From Pseudoduganella plicata (GTDB lineage: Bacteria; Pseudomonadota; Gammaproteobacteria; Burkholderiales; Burkholderiaceae_D), in the NCBI RefSeq assembly GCF_004421005.1, contig NZ_CP038026.1, forward strand, positions 4,464,001 to 4,528,000: DNA of 64,000 nucleotides, in the 5' to 3' direction. Below are positions 20,207-28,645 of the stretch, piece by piece; position 1 is the first letter of the stretch, and every line of letters begins with the position of its first letter. Both the position numbers and the translations under genes were made by a program. The notes beneath the pieces are model-generated. The model saw only the letters and a list, made by a program, of their open reading frames with translations, was not told where the DNA came from and did not search any database.

Positions 20207-20973
20207 GCCTCGCGTGGGATGAAAATACTGCGGCTGCCGTGCCGCACGATATCGATCGGATGGTGCAGGCAGTCGCTCAGGATCGGCGCCTGCATCACGT
20301 CGTCGCGGGCCCCGGCCAGCCAGCGCCCGTCGCCCATCAGCAGCAGGGCGTGGGTGGAGATGCCATGAGCCAGGCTCAGGTCGTGGCCGATCATGACGAC
20401 GGTCTTGCGCTGCTCGCGGCACAGCTTTGCCAGCAGTCCCATGACGCCGACCTGGTGCGCCAGGTCGAGCGCATTGGCCGGTTCGTCCAGCAGCAGCAGC
20501 GGCGTATCCTGCGCCAGCAGCGCCGCGATGGCCACGCGCTGGCGCTCGCCGCCGGACAGCGTACGCACGTCGCGCGTCGCCAGGTCGTCCACTTCCATCG
20601 ATGCCAGGGCGCGCAGGGCGATCCGGTGATCGTCGCTGTTCTCCCAGTAGCTGCCCGCGTGGTAGGGATGGCGGGCCGACAGCACCGTTTCGATGACGGT
20701 GTAGGCAAAGGCGTCGCTGCGCGACTGCGCCAGGAAGGCGCGCTGGCGCGCCAGCGCTTCCAGCGGCCAGAGGGCGAGTGGGCGGCCCTGCATCAGCACC
20801 TGGCCGCCATCGGGTGGGCGCACGCCGGCCAGCGCGCGCATCAGGGTGCTTTTGCCGGCACCGTTGCGGCCGATGATGCTCCAGCATTCGGCGTCGCGCA
20901 CCTGCCAGTCCAGGTTTTCGACCAGCGTGCGCGCGCCGATGCGCAGTTGCAGACGTTCGGTCGCGATCATCAT
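20203..20973 (-). CDS. btuD: ABC importer ATPase for cobalamin
   Basis: ATP-hydrolysing subunit of the BtuCDF corrinoid importer. The 256-residue protein has Walker A GRNGAGKST, the Q-loop in RQRAFLAQ, ABC signature LSGGERQRVAIA, Walker B LLLLDEPANALD and the switch His in MIGHDLSLAHG. Two adjacent ATGs (20973, 20970) are possible; the first overlaps the btuC stop as ATGA. The long frame running into it from upstream is btuC in another phase. General FecE/HmuV-like features alone would not fix the substrate; the riboswitch operon does. Confidence 0.92.
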   Translation of the reverse strand: MMIATERLQLRIGARTLVENLDWQVRDAECWSIIGRNGAGKSTLMRALAGVRPPDGGQVLMQGRPLALWPLEALARQRAFLAQSRSDAFAYTVIETVLSARHPYHAGSYWENSDDHRIALRALASMEVDDLATRDVRTLSGGERQRVAIAALLAQDTPLLLLDEPANALDLAHQVGVMGLLAKLCREQRKTVVMIGHDLSLAHGISTHALLLMGDGRWLAGARDDVMQAPILSDCLHHPIDIVRHGSRSIFIPREA

Positions 20974-21992
20974 TTGCGCAACCGATGCAGCTGGTACAGG
21001 AATACCGGCGCGCCCACCAGCGCCGTGATGACGCCCACAGGAAGCTGCTGCGGCGCGATGATCGTGCGCGACAGCGTATCGGCCAGCACGAGGTAGGCGC
21101 CGCCGGCCAGGGTGGCGGCGGGAATCAGCACGCGATGGTCCGGCCCGAACGCGAAGCGGCATGCGTGCGGCACGATCAGACCGACAAAGCCGATGCTGCC
21201 GGCCGTGGTGACGGCGCTGGCGGTCAGCAGGCCGGAACAGAAGAACAGGCCCTTGCGCAACGCGCCGACGCGGATGCCCAGCGTGGCGGCGGCTTCCGCA
21301 TGCAGCGCAAGCACGTTCATCGAGCGCGCCATGCGCAGCGCGAACAGCAGTCCGGCGGCCAGGACGACCCAGGGCAGGGCCCGCAGTGGGGCCCCGGACA
21401 GGTCGCCGATCAGCCAGAACACCATGCCGCGCAGTTCGTTCTCGCCGGAGATCGACAGCATCAGCGACACCACCGCGGAGCCGGCGGACGACAGGATCAC
21501 GCCTGTCAGCAGCAACAGCGCAGTGCCGCCTTCCGCGGCGCTGCCCGAGCGCAGGTCGCGCCGGGCCAGTAAATAGAGGAGCATGGAAATGACGACGGCA
21601 CCGGCAAACGCGGCGGCGTCGACAACCCAGGCCGCACATGCGGCCATCAGCGCGGCCAGCGCACCGACGGCCGAGCCGGACGAAATGCCCAGCACGTAGG
21701 GATCGGCCAGCGGATTGCGAAGCAGTGCCTGCATCATGACGCCGGCCAGCGACAGCGCCGCGCCGGTGACGAAGGCCGACAGCGCACGGCTGGCGCGCAG
21801 GTCGAGCAGCGTAGCCGCCAGCGAGTCGGGACGGCGATGCAGCAACTCGTCCAGCGCGCCGGGGAGGTCGGCCAGCGGAATGGAAACGGAACCCGTCATC
21901 CCCGCGAAGAGCACACTGCCGACGCAAGCGAGCAGCAAGCCGGCAACGATGATGCCGGCACGCGAGCGCAGATTGGCCGAGGTTGGGTGCAT
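20970..21992 (-). CDS. btuC: ABC importer permease for cobalamin, FecCD family
   Basis: Membrane channel subunit of BtuCDF. The 340-residue protein is all-helical with about ten hydrophobic spans, the family segment LRASRALSAFVTGAALSLAGVMMQALLRNPLADPYVLGIS (read across residues 80-120) and the cytoplasmic loop GSIGFVGLIVPHACR that contacts the ATPase. The ATG at 21992 has an AGGA ribosome site and starts MHPTSANLRSRAG; the open frame continues upstream without a better start. It lies 58 bp after btuB. Confidence 0.92.
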   Translation of the reverse strand: MHPTSANLRSRAGIIVAGLLLACVGSVLFAGMTGSVSIPLADLPGALDELLHRRPDSLAATLLDLRASRALSAFVTGAALSLAGVMMQALLRNPLADPYVLGISSGSAVGALAALMAACAAWVVDAAAFAGAVVISMLLYLLARRDLRSGSAAEGGTALLLLTGVILSSAGSAVVSLMLSISGENELRGMVFWLIGDLSGAPLRALPWVVLAAGLLFALRMARSMNVLALHAEAAATLGIRVGALRKGLFFCSGLLTASAVTTAGSIGFVGLIVPHACRFAFGPDHRVLIPAATLAGGAYLVLADTLSRTIIAPQQLPVGVITALVGAPVFLYQLHRLRK

Positions 21993-22049
21993 GATTGTCC
22001 TGATTATCCTGCGCGGCCGGGGCAGCGTGCCCCGGCCGTTGAAGCACAC

Positions 22050-23927
22050 TTACTTGAAGCCGTAGCGCACGCCGGCAAACGCCGTGGAGCCGCCCGTCTG
22101 GTAGTAACGCGCCAGTTCATACGCCTTGTCGGCCACGTTGTTCCAGCGGATCAGCGCCGACCAGTCACGCGCGAAGCGGTACGTGGCGTACAGGTTGACG
22201 GTGCCGTAGCCCGGCAGCGTGTTGCGGTTGGCGGCATCGTCGAAGCGCGCAGAGGACAGGTGCCATTCCACGCCACCGGTCAGGGGGCCGTTGACGTATT
22301 CCACGATCACGTTGGCGTGGCGCTTGGCGCGGCGCTGCAGGCGCTTGCCCGTCGTTTCGTCGCGCGGGTCCTGGAAGTCAATGTCCGCAGCCACCGAAAA
22401 GGCGCCGAACTGGCGGCGGGCGTTCAGCGTCAGGCCTTCCAGCAGGCCCTTGTTGACGTTGTACGCGCAGCCCCACGTATAGTCGTTCTTCTCGTCGCTC
22501 GGGAAGGGGCACGGCGTCGTGTTGACCAGCAGGTCGGTCAGCTTGTTGTGATAGTAGACAGCGCCCAGTTCCGTCGTGCCGTCGTTGTAGTGTGCGCCGA
22601 TTTCCGCATTGCGGCCCTTCTCGGGGCGGTTGTTCTCGTTGCCGTAGCCCGAGTAATACAGCTCGTTGAAGGTGGGCGCACGGTAGCTGGTGCCAAAGCT
22701 GGCTTCGACGCGCAGTGCGTCGCTGACGCGGTAGCCATAGCCGAGCGAGCCGGTGGTGCGCGAGTGGTACTGCGAGCTGTCGTCGTTGCGCACGCCGATG
22801 TTGACGAGGTGGGCGCCGCGTTTCAGGCTGTAGGTCGCGGCATACGACTTGGTGGTGCGTTCCTTGTTCAGTTCCGTCGTCGTCCCGTCCGCCTCTTCCT
22901 TGCGGTGTTCGGCCAGCAGCTGCAGATTGTCACTGCCGATGCGGATGTCGTTCTGCCACGTGAACGTGGTCTGCTTCGAGTCGATCTGGCTGCCGCCGAA
23001 CGGGCCGGGCGCGTAGAAGGAGCCGGACTTGTCGCGCGACTGCGCCGCCTGCAGGAACATCGTCCACTTGGGCGTGATGCGGTTGCGCGAGTAGGCCGCG
23101 AAGTTGCTCTGCACCTGCGTGCTGTAGGCGTCAAAAGCGCCGCTGTCGTAGTCGGCGGTCGTGTCGCTGTACAGGAAGACGCCGCCGACCTCGTGGCCGG
23201 GCGCGAGCTGCACGGAAACCTGGCCGGCGGCGCTCTTGCGGTGATAGCCGTCGTCGTCCGGGTTGTAGCTGGAGGACGGTGCGCGCGTGGCCGAGAAGCC
23301 CTCGGACAGTTCCTTGCCGACGGAGAGCGAGTAGCTCACGCGGTCGGTGCCACCGGAGATTGCCGCATCTGCCTCATAGGTGGCGTCGCTGCCGGCGCCG
23401 ACAAATGCGGTGACGGCCGGGGCGCCCTTGCCCTTCTTGGTGAACAGCTGGATCACGCCACCGATGGCGTCGGCGCCATACAGCGTGGAGAGAGGGCCGT
23501 ACACGATCTCGATATGGTCGATGGCCGACAGCGGAATCGCGCTCCAGTTGGCCGCGCCGCCCGAGACGGAACCGATGCGCACGCCGTCCACCAAGACGAT
23601 GCTCTGGTTCGCGGATGCGCCGCGCAGCAGTACGCTGGCGTTGGTGCCGGGGCCGCCGTTGCGGGTCACTTCCAGGCCGCGCTGGCGCTGCAGCAACTCC
23701 GTCAGCGAGCCGACGCCGGCGTTGGCGATGTCTTGCGCGGAGATCGTCAGCGTGTCGGCGATGACTTCACTGGCTAGCTGCGGCGTGCGGCTGGCGGTCA
23801 CGATGACGGAATCGATGGCGGTGGTCTGGGCGATGGCGCCTGGTGCGGCAAAGGCAGCGGAAACGGCGAAGGTGGCAGAAACGGCGAGCGCCGCGCGCGT
23901 GGCGCGGGGTGTTGCGGGAGAGGTCAT
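22050..23927 (-). CDS. btuB: TonB-dependent cobalamin receptor
   Basis: Outer-membrane receptor that imports corrinoids using TonB energy. The 625-residue precursor has a signal peptide ending near AAPGAIAQ, a TonB-box-like AIDSVIVTAS, a plug domain with VGSLTELLQRQRGLEV, ASANQSIVLVDGVRIG and IDHIEIVYGPLSTLYGADAIGGVI, then a 22-strand-type barrel ending in the aromatic FAGVRYGFK. Length equals BtuB. It is the first gene after the B12 riboswitch, which fixes the substrate far better than homology to other siderophore receptors would. Confidence 0.94.
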   Translation of the reverse strand: MTSPATPRATRAALAVSATFAVSAAFAAPGAIAQTTAIDSVIVTASRTPQLASEVIADTLTISAQDIANAGVGSLTELLQRQRGLEVTRNGGPGTNASVLLRGASANQSIVLVDGVRIGSVSGGAANWSAIPLSAIDHIEIVYGPLSTLYGADAIGGVIQLFTKKGKGAPAVTAFVGAGSDATYEADAAISGGTDRVSYSLSVGKELSEGFSATRAPSSSYNPDDDGYHRKSAAGQVSVQLAPGHEVGGVFLYSDTTADYDSGAFDAYSTQVQSNFAAYSRNRITPKWTMFLQAAQSRDKSGSFYAPGPFGGSQIDSKQTTFTWQNDIRIGSDNLQLLAEHRKEEADGTTTELNKERTTKSYAATYSLKRGAHLVNIGVRNDDSSQYHSRTTGSLGYGYRVSDALRVEASFGTSYRAPTFNELYYSGYGNENNRPEKGRNAEIGAHYNDGTTELGAVYYHNKLTDLLVNTTPCPFPSDEKNDYTWGCAYNVNKGLLEGLTLNARRQFGAFSVAADIDFQDPRDETTGKRLQRRAKRHANVIVEYVNGPLTGGVEWHLSSARFDDAANRNTLPGYGTVNLYATYRFARDWSALIRWNNVADKAYELARYYQTGGSTAFAGVRYGFK

Positions 23928-24007
23928 GGTAAATCTTCTTCAATGTGCAACCGGCCCACTTCCCCGCGGGTCGGATGGAACAGAAGCGCGCGCCGGCGCT
24001 TCCACCT

Positions 24008-24222
24008 GGGTCCTGGCCGGTATCCGGGCTGGCAGGTATGGCCGTCTTACCTTCCCATGCGTCGTCGCGACAATGCACAGTGGTTGCTGAAGACGGCTGC
24101 CGCGCGATGCGCGGCGGCCTGCTTACCGTTGCGGGGCAGCATACGTTGGCCGCGCGACCGATGCCTGACGCGGCTTCGTATTTCCCGTTTAACTGCGTCC
24201 GAGAGACGGACGCGGGCACCAA
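24008..24222 (-). promoter_or_regulatory. Cobalamin (B12) riboswitch upstream of btuB
   Basis: On the minus strand the region opens GGTGCC, contains an ACGGGAAATACGAAGCC stretch, the diagnostic B12 box GCTGCCCCGCAACGGTAA (24140-24123), and closes with the CCAGCCCGGATACCGGCC segment near 24030-24012. These are the conserved elements of the adenosylcobalamin aptamer. It ends about 80 nt before the btuB start, so control by hiding the ribosome site or by termination is likely. It would repress the whole btuB to cobQ transcript when adenosylcobalamin is plentiful. Confidence 0.93.
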
Positions 24223-24231
24223 AACCCCGTC

Positions 24232-24237
24232 ATTATA
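24232..24237 (-). promoter_or_regulatory. -10 box of the btuB riboswitch transcript
   Basis: A perfect TATAAT on the minus strand lies 10 bp before the riboswitch GGTGCC and overlaps the TAA stop of the upstream phosphatase gene. No good -35 is visible at 17 bp. The flanks CCCGT and ACGGG also form a 5-bp stem followed by GTTTT, so the element may double as a weak terminator for the upstream genes. Confidence 0.55.
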
Positions 24238-24790
24238 CGGGCATTGGCCCGTCCCCGGCGCCCGCCCACACCCGCGTGACGGCGCCATACGCGATCTGGT
24301 GCGGCGTGGCGGCAGCGGCCAGCGCGGCCTGCGCCAGCGGTGTGCCTGAGGCGAGAGCAGTCATCAGCCGGATAGTGCCGGCATGGCAGATGACGATTGC
24401 CGTGCCGGTGCCGTGGTGACGGATCGTGTCCATGGCGCAGGCAACACGCCTCGCCACTTCGAACACGTTCTCGCCGCCGCCGGGGCGGTAGCGCAGCAGG
24501 TCGGCGGCCCAGGCGTCGACTTCCCGGCGCGGGATGTCGTCCCATGCGCGCCCCTCCCAGGCGCCGAAATCCATCTCGGCCAGGTTGGCGTCGAACGCCA
24601 CGTCGGCCGACAGCAGCCGCGCCAGCGCGGCGCAACGCTGCAAGGGGCTGCTGAACACGGGCGCGTGCGGCAGCCGCAGCGATGCGTGCACGCGCGTCAG
24701 CTCATCCTGCGCCACCGCCAGGTCGCTGCTGCCGTAGCAGATGCCGGTGTCGACGAGCGGACGGGGATGGCGAACCAGGAGCAGTTCCAT
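24233..24790 (-). CDS. cobC: Alpha-ribazole phosphatase, histidine phosphatase family
   Basis: Removes the phosphate from alpha-ribazole 5'-phosphate or from cobalamin phosphate in the last assembly steps. The 185-residue protein has the phosphohistidine motif LLVRHPRPL (RHP in place of the usual RHG/RHA), the second Arg in FSSPLQRCAALA, EMDFGAWEGRAWDDIP and the second His in VICHAGTIR. The start at 24790 is two bases after the cobS stop. RHP in CobC-like proteins is a known variant. It closes the cobT-cobS-cobC group, and its stop codon forms part of the next promoter. Confidence 0.88.
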   Translation of the reverse strand: MELLLVRHPRPLVDTGICYGSSDLAVAQDELTRVHASLRLPHAPVFSSPLQRCAALARLLSADVAFDANLAEMDFGAWEGRAWDDIPRREVDAWAADLLRYRPGGGENVFEVARRVACAMDTIRHHGTGTAIVICHAGTIRLMTALASGTPLAQAALAAAATPHQIAYGAVTRVWAGAGDGPMPV

Positions 24791-24792
24791 CG

Positions 24793-25572
24793 TCAGCCCG
24801 GCAGGACGGCCAGCACGCACAGATAGAACACGGCTTCGCACAACTGCTGCACGGCGCCGAGGCAGTCGCCCGTATAGCCGCCCAGCCGGCGGGCGCATTT
24901 GCGGGCGAACCAGAGCGCAGTCGCAGCCATCGCCGCGATACCGACCGCGAGGTTGTGCCAATGCAGCGGCCCTGCCAGGGCGGCCAGCAGCAGCGGCGGC
25001 GCGCAGCACAGCGTGGCAATCGCGAATTCGCTGCCGCTCATCTGCTGCGCCAGCGGCTTGGCCTTGCCTTCGGCCCGCGCGTAATCCATGCGCCAGATCA
25101 GGCTTGCCGCCATCAGCCGGGAAAGCGGGTGGGCGACGATCAGCGCGGCCATGGCCTGCAGCGGCGGCAGGTGCGCCAGCGCCGTGCACTTCACGGCCAG
25201 CAGCAACAGGATACCGATGGCGCCATACGCGCCGATGCGCGAATCCTTCATGATCTCCAGCGCCCGTTCGCGGGTGACGCCACCGCCCAGGCCATCGCAG
25301 GCGTCGGCAAAGCCGTCTTCGTGGAAGGCGCCCGTCATATAAATAGACGCTGCGGTGGACAGCAGTACCGCCACCGCCGGCGGCAGCACGAGCGCCACCG
25401 CCCAGTAGATAGCTGCGGCAGCCGCGCCGACAACGAGGCCGACCAGCGGGAAGTAGCGCGACGCGTGATGCAGCCAGTCCGGCTCGAAGCCCACCCAGCG
25501 CGGAACGGGCAGTCGCGTGAAGAACTGCAGCGCCGTGAAGAAGAGGCGCAGCTGGTGCAGGAGCGGGGCCAT
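24793..25572 (-). CDS. cobS: Adenosylcobinamide-GDP ribazoletransferase
   Basis: Cobalamin synthase, joining alpha-ribazole (phosphate) to adenosylcobinamide-GDP at the inner membrane (CobS/CobV). The 259-residue protein starts with LFFTALQFFTRLPVPRW, the family opening, and carries the metal-binding GAFHEDGFADACDGLGGG, then RALEIMKDSRIGAYGAIG and the RRLGGYTGDCLGAVQQLCE segment near the C-terminus, with about six membrane spans. It lies five bases downstream of cobT. Confidence 0.95.
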   Translation of the reverse strand: MAPLLHQLRLFFTALQFFTRLPVPRWVGFEPDWLHHASRYFPLVGLVVGAAAAAIYWAVALVLPPAVAVLLSTAASIYMTGAFHEDGFADACDGLGGGVTRERALEIMKDSRIGAYGAIGILLLLAVKCTALAHLPPLQAMAALIVAHPLSRLMAASLIWRMDYARAEGKAKPLAQQMSGSEFAIATLCCAPPLLLAALAGPLHWHNLAVGIAAMAATALWFARKCARRLGGYTGDCLGAVQQLCEAVFYLCVLAVLPG

Positions 25573-25577
25573 TGCCG

Positions 25578-26612
25578 TCAGGCCGACTGTTCGCTGACGC
25601 GGGCCGATTCGAACGTGGCCATCCGGTTCAGGAAGTTGACGGCGGCATGCAGCAGCGGCAGTGCCAGCGCGCTGCCCGTGCCTTCGCCCAGGCGCAGGCC
25701 AAGGTTCAGCAGCGGCGTCGCGTCCAGCGCTTCGAGCAGCCGGCGGTGGCCATTTTCGCCGGAACAGTGCGCGAAGACGCAGTATTCAAGGATGGCGGGC
25801 TGGAGCCGCGCCGCCACGAGCAGTGCGCTGGTGACGATGAAGCCGTCGATCAGCAGCACCATGCGGCGTTCGGCCGCGCGCAGCATGGCGCCTGCCATCA
25901 TGGCGATCTCGAAGCCGCCGAACGTGGCCAGCACGTCAAGCGGTGCGGTAACGCCGGCATGCCGGGCCACAGCGGCCTCGATGACTTCCTGTTTGCGCCG
26001 CACGCCCGCTTCGGACAGGCCGGTGCCGGCGCCCGCGCAGGCGGCGACGGGTATTCCGGTCAGCTTGTGCATCAGCGCCGCGGCGGCTGTCGTGTTCCCG
26101 ATGCCCATCTCGCCGAAGCCGATCACATTGCCGGGCAAGGCGTCCACCAGTGCCATTCCGTGCTCCAGCGCCCGCGCGCACTGGCCGGACGTCATCGCCG
26201 GTTCGTGCGCGAAATTGCGCGTGCCCGGGGCCACCTTGCGGTCGACCAGTCCCGCACGCGGCCCGAACTCATGGGCGACGCCGGCATCGACGACCTGCAG
26301 CGCGCACCCGTTATGCGCGGCGAAGACATTGATCGCGGCCCCGCCGGCCAGGAAGTTTTCGACCATCTGCCATGTCACGTCCTGCGGATAGGCCGATACG
26401 CCTTCGGCCACGATGCCGTGGTCGGCCGCGAAGACGAGCAGGGCGGGGGCTGCCAGCGCCGGGGTGGTGGTCCCATGGATCATGCCGATCTGCCGCGCCA
26501 GCGCTTCCAGCATTCCCAGGCTGCCCAGCGGCTTGGTCTTGTTGTCGATGGCGCTCGCCAGACGGTCGGCGAGGTCGGGCTGAAAGGGGGAGACGATGGC
26601 TGGAAGCGTCAT
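25578..26612 (-). CDS. cobT: Nicotinate-nucleotide--dimethylbenzimidazole phosphoribosyltransferase
   Basis: Activates the lower-ligand base to alpha-ribazole phosphate. The 344-residue protein shows the N-terminal DNKTKPLGSLGMLEALA, VFAADHGIVAEGVSAYPQDVT, FLAGGAAINV, GEMGIGNTTAAAAL (substrate phosphate loop) and a C-terminal LNLGLRLGEGTGSALALPLL with the catalytic Glu. Full length for the family. It is the promoter-proximal gene of cobT-cobS-cobC and is divergent from the response regulator with a 48-bp gap, so both promoters must be compact or overlap coding sequence. No second riboswitch is visible there. Confidence 0.95.
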   Translation of the reverse strand: MTLPAIVSPFQPDLADRLASAIDNKTKPLGSLGMLEALARQIGMIHGTTTPALAAPALLVFAADHGIVAEGVSAYPQDVTWQMVENFLAGGAAINVFAAHNGCALQVVDAGVAHEFGPRAGLVDRKVAPGTRNFAHEPAMTSGQCARALEHGMALVDALPGNVIGFGEMGIGNTTAAAALMHKLTGIPVAACAGAGTGLSEAGVRRKQEVIEAAVARHAGVTAPLDVLATFGGFEIAMMAGAMLRAAERRMVLLIDGFIVTSALLVAARLQPAILEYCVFAHCSGENGHRRLLEALDATPLLNLGLRLGEGTGSALALPLLHAAVNFLNRMATFESARVSEQSA

Positions 26613-26660
26613 GGCGGTGGCGTGGCAGGCGTGATCGGAAGACCGGAATTATAATGGCGC

Positions 26661-27350
26661 ATGCGCCTGCTCATCATCGAAGACAATCCCGACATCGTCG
26701 CCAACCTGTATGGTTTCCTGGAACCGAAAGGCTACGTGCTCGATTTCGCCGGTAACGGCTATGGCGGGCTGGCGCTGGCCGCCCAGCACGAGTACGACGC
26801 CGTGGTACTCGACGTCATGCTCCCTGGCCTGAACGGGCTGGAACTGTGCCAGAAACTGCGCGGTGAGCTGCGCAAGGCCACGCCGGTGCTGATGCTGACG
26901 GCGCGCGACACGCTGCAGGACAAGGTGGCGGGCTTCGACAGCGGCGCGGACGACTACCTGGTCAAGCCGTTCTCGCTGGTCGAACTGGAAGTGCGTCTGC
27001 GCGCGCTGGTGCGCCGCGCGCGCGGCTCGCACGGCGGCAGCGCCGTGCTGACGGTGGGCGAACTGTCGTTCGATACGGAGACATTCGAGGCGCGGCGCGC
27101 CGGCCGGCCGCTGGCGCTGACGAAAACCGGCTACACGATTCTGAAACTGCTGATGAAGGAAGCGCCTAAAGTGGTGTCGCGCGACACGGTGGCGCATGAG
27201 GTGTGGGGCGACAACCCGCCGGACAGCGATGCGTTGCGTGTGCATATCCATGCGCTGCGGCAGGCGCTCGACAAACCGTATCCCTTCGCGATGCTGCGCA
27301 CGATTTCCGGCATCGGCTACAAGCTGGTGACGTCCGATGAGCAAACCTGA
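26661..27350 (+). CDS. Response regulator, OmpR/PhoB family
   Basis: DNA-binding partner of the downstream kinase. The 229-residue protein has a receiver domain with acidic pair E7/D8, phospho-acceptor D51 in VVLDVMLPG, T80 and K102 in DDYLVKPF, then a winged-helix output domain (about 128-225) with LTKTGYTILKLLMKEAPKVVSR and DALRVHIHALRQALDKP. Its stop lies 14 bases inside the kinase gene. Position before eptA suggests that it controls lipid A modification, as PmrA/QseB-like regulators do, but the signal is unknown. Confidence 0.93.
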   Translation: MRLLIIEDNPDIVANLYGFLEPKGYVLDFAGNGYGGLALAAQHEYDAVVLDVMLPGLNGLELCQKLRGELRKATPVLMLTARDTLQDKVAGFDSGADDYLVKPFSLVELEVRLRALVRRARGSHGGSAVLTVGELSFDTETFEARRAGRPLALTKTGYTILKLLMKEAPKVVSRDTVAHEVWGDNPPDSDALRVHIHALRQALDKPYPFAMLRTISGIGYKLVTSDEQT

Positions 27351-28578
27351 ATCGATGCGGCGGCAGATCACCGTCGCCTACCTGAAGTTTGCCGCCGCGT
27401 CGACGCTGTTTTTCGCCATCATCGCCGCCGTGGCGGTGGAAGGGATCGAAGTGCGCCTGGTCGACGAGCGGCTGGAGGAGGTTGCGTCGTGGGCAAGTCC
27501 CCGTTATGCAGGCAAGCTGCCCGTCGAGATGCCGGCCGGGATCAGCTTCCACCATGGCGCGGGCATTCCCCGCTCGCTGCGCGGCCTGCCGGACGGGGTC
27601 CAGGAAATCGAGGTGGATGGGGTCGATCTGCACGTATTGAAAGGACACGATGGTCTGGGCGAATTCGTCGTGGTCGATCATGACAGCGATTACGAGCAGA
27701 TCGAACTGGTCGTGTATTCCATGTTCGGCGTGGCGTTCCTGGGCTTCCTGGGCTGCTCGCTGATGCTGGGCCGCTACGTGGGCAATCGCGTCGTCAACCC
27801 GATCGTCGAACTGGCCCAGGCGGTGGACCGGCGCGCGTCGCGGCTGCCGATGGGAGAGCGTGCGGATGAACTGGGGCTGCTGTCGCGCACCATCGCCGGC
27901 CATACGGGCGAACTGCGGCAATTCCTCGATCGCGAGCGCTTTTTCACGGGGGACGTCAGCCACGAGTTGCGCACGCCGCTGACGGTGATCGCGGGCGCCG
28001 CCGAGGTGCTGATGGCGCAGACCGAGCGCGAGCCGGCGCTGTACGCGCCGGCCGAACGGATCTACCGCGCCGCGCGCGAAGCGACGGACGTGACCAGCAT
28101 GCTGCTGCGCCTCGCGCGCGCGCCCGACCAGCTGGAGTGGGCGGGGATGTCGGCGGCGGCGCTGGCCCGCGCTGAAGTGGCCAGGTACCAGCCGCTGGTC
28201 GTTGGCCGGCCGCTGGCGCTGACTTACACGGGCGGGGACGATTTCACCATTCACGGCGTGCGTGAGCTGGTGCTGGCCGCTATCGGCAACCTGGTGCGCA
28301 ACGCCTGTCAGTACACGGAACGGGGCACCGTGGAGGTCAGTCTGTCGGGCCGCGCGGTGATCGTCGAGGACACCGGGCCCGGCCTGCCGGCGGCGGCGCG
28401 GGCACGCCTGAACAACGAACCGATTCCGGCGGATGCGCGCGGTTCGTCCGGCACCGGCCTGGGTCTCGGACTGGTACAACGGATCTGCGCACACCTTGGC
28501 GCCACGCTGGCGTTGCGCGAACGGGCGGCTGGCACACGCTTTGAAATTCACTTTCCGGAAGAATTAACGAGCACTTAA
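27337..28578 (+). CDS. Sensor histidine kinase
   Basis: Membrane sensor of 413 residues: span 1 at about 15-34, a periplasmic domain of about 90 residues, span 2 at about 124-146, HAMP, HisKA with the phospho-acceptor His209 in TGDVSHELRTPLTVI, and a HATPase with NLVRNACQYT, VEDTGPGLP and GTGLGLGLV boxes. The periplasmic part is mildly acidic (several Asp/Glu), which would fit cation or cationic-peptide sensing; this is inference. It overlaps the response regulator by 14 bases and is followed after 67 bp by eptA. Confidence 0.92.
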   Translation: MSKPESMRRQITVAYLKFAAASTLFFAIIAAVAVEGIEVRLVDERLEEVASWASPRYAGKLPVEMPAGISFHHGAGIPRSLRGLPDGVQEIEVDGVDLHVLKGHDGLGEFVVVDHDSDYEQIELVVYSMFGVAFLGFLGCSLMLGRYVGNRVVNPIVELAQAVDRRASRLPMGERADELGLLSRTIAGHTGELRQFLDRERFFTGDVSHELRTPLTVIAGAAEVLMAQTEREPALYAPAERIYRAAREATDVTSMLLRLARAPDQLEWAGMSAAALARAEVARYQPLVVGRPLALTYTGGDDFTIHGVRELVLAAIGNLVRNACQYTERGTVEVSLSGRAVIVEDTGPGLPAAARARLNNEPIPADARGSSGTGLGLGLVQRICAHLGATLALRERAAGTRFEIHFPEELTST

Positions 28579-28645
28579 CCGGTGCTTGACGTGGCGTTTA
28601 CCCGACGGCGGCTATCTTCGATACCTGTCCTTCGGAGCCCGTACC

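Noticed and set aside
26613..26660. A second B12 riboswitch before cobT
   Set aside because: The gap to the divergent response regulator is only 48 bp and has no CCCCGCAACGGTAA-type box.
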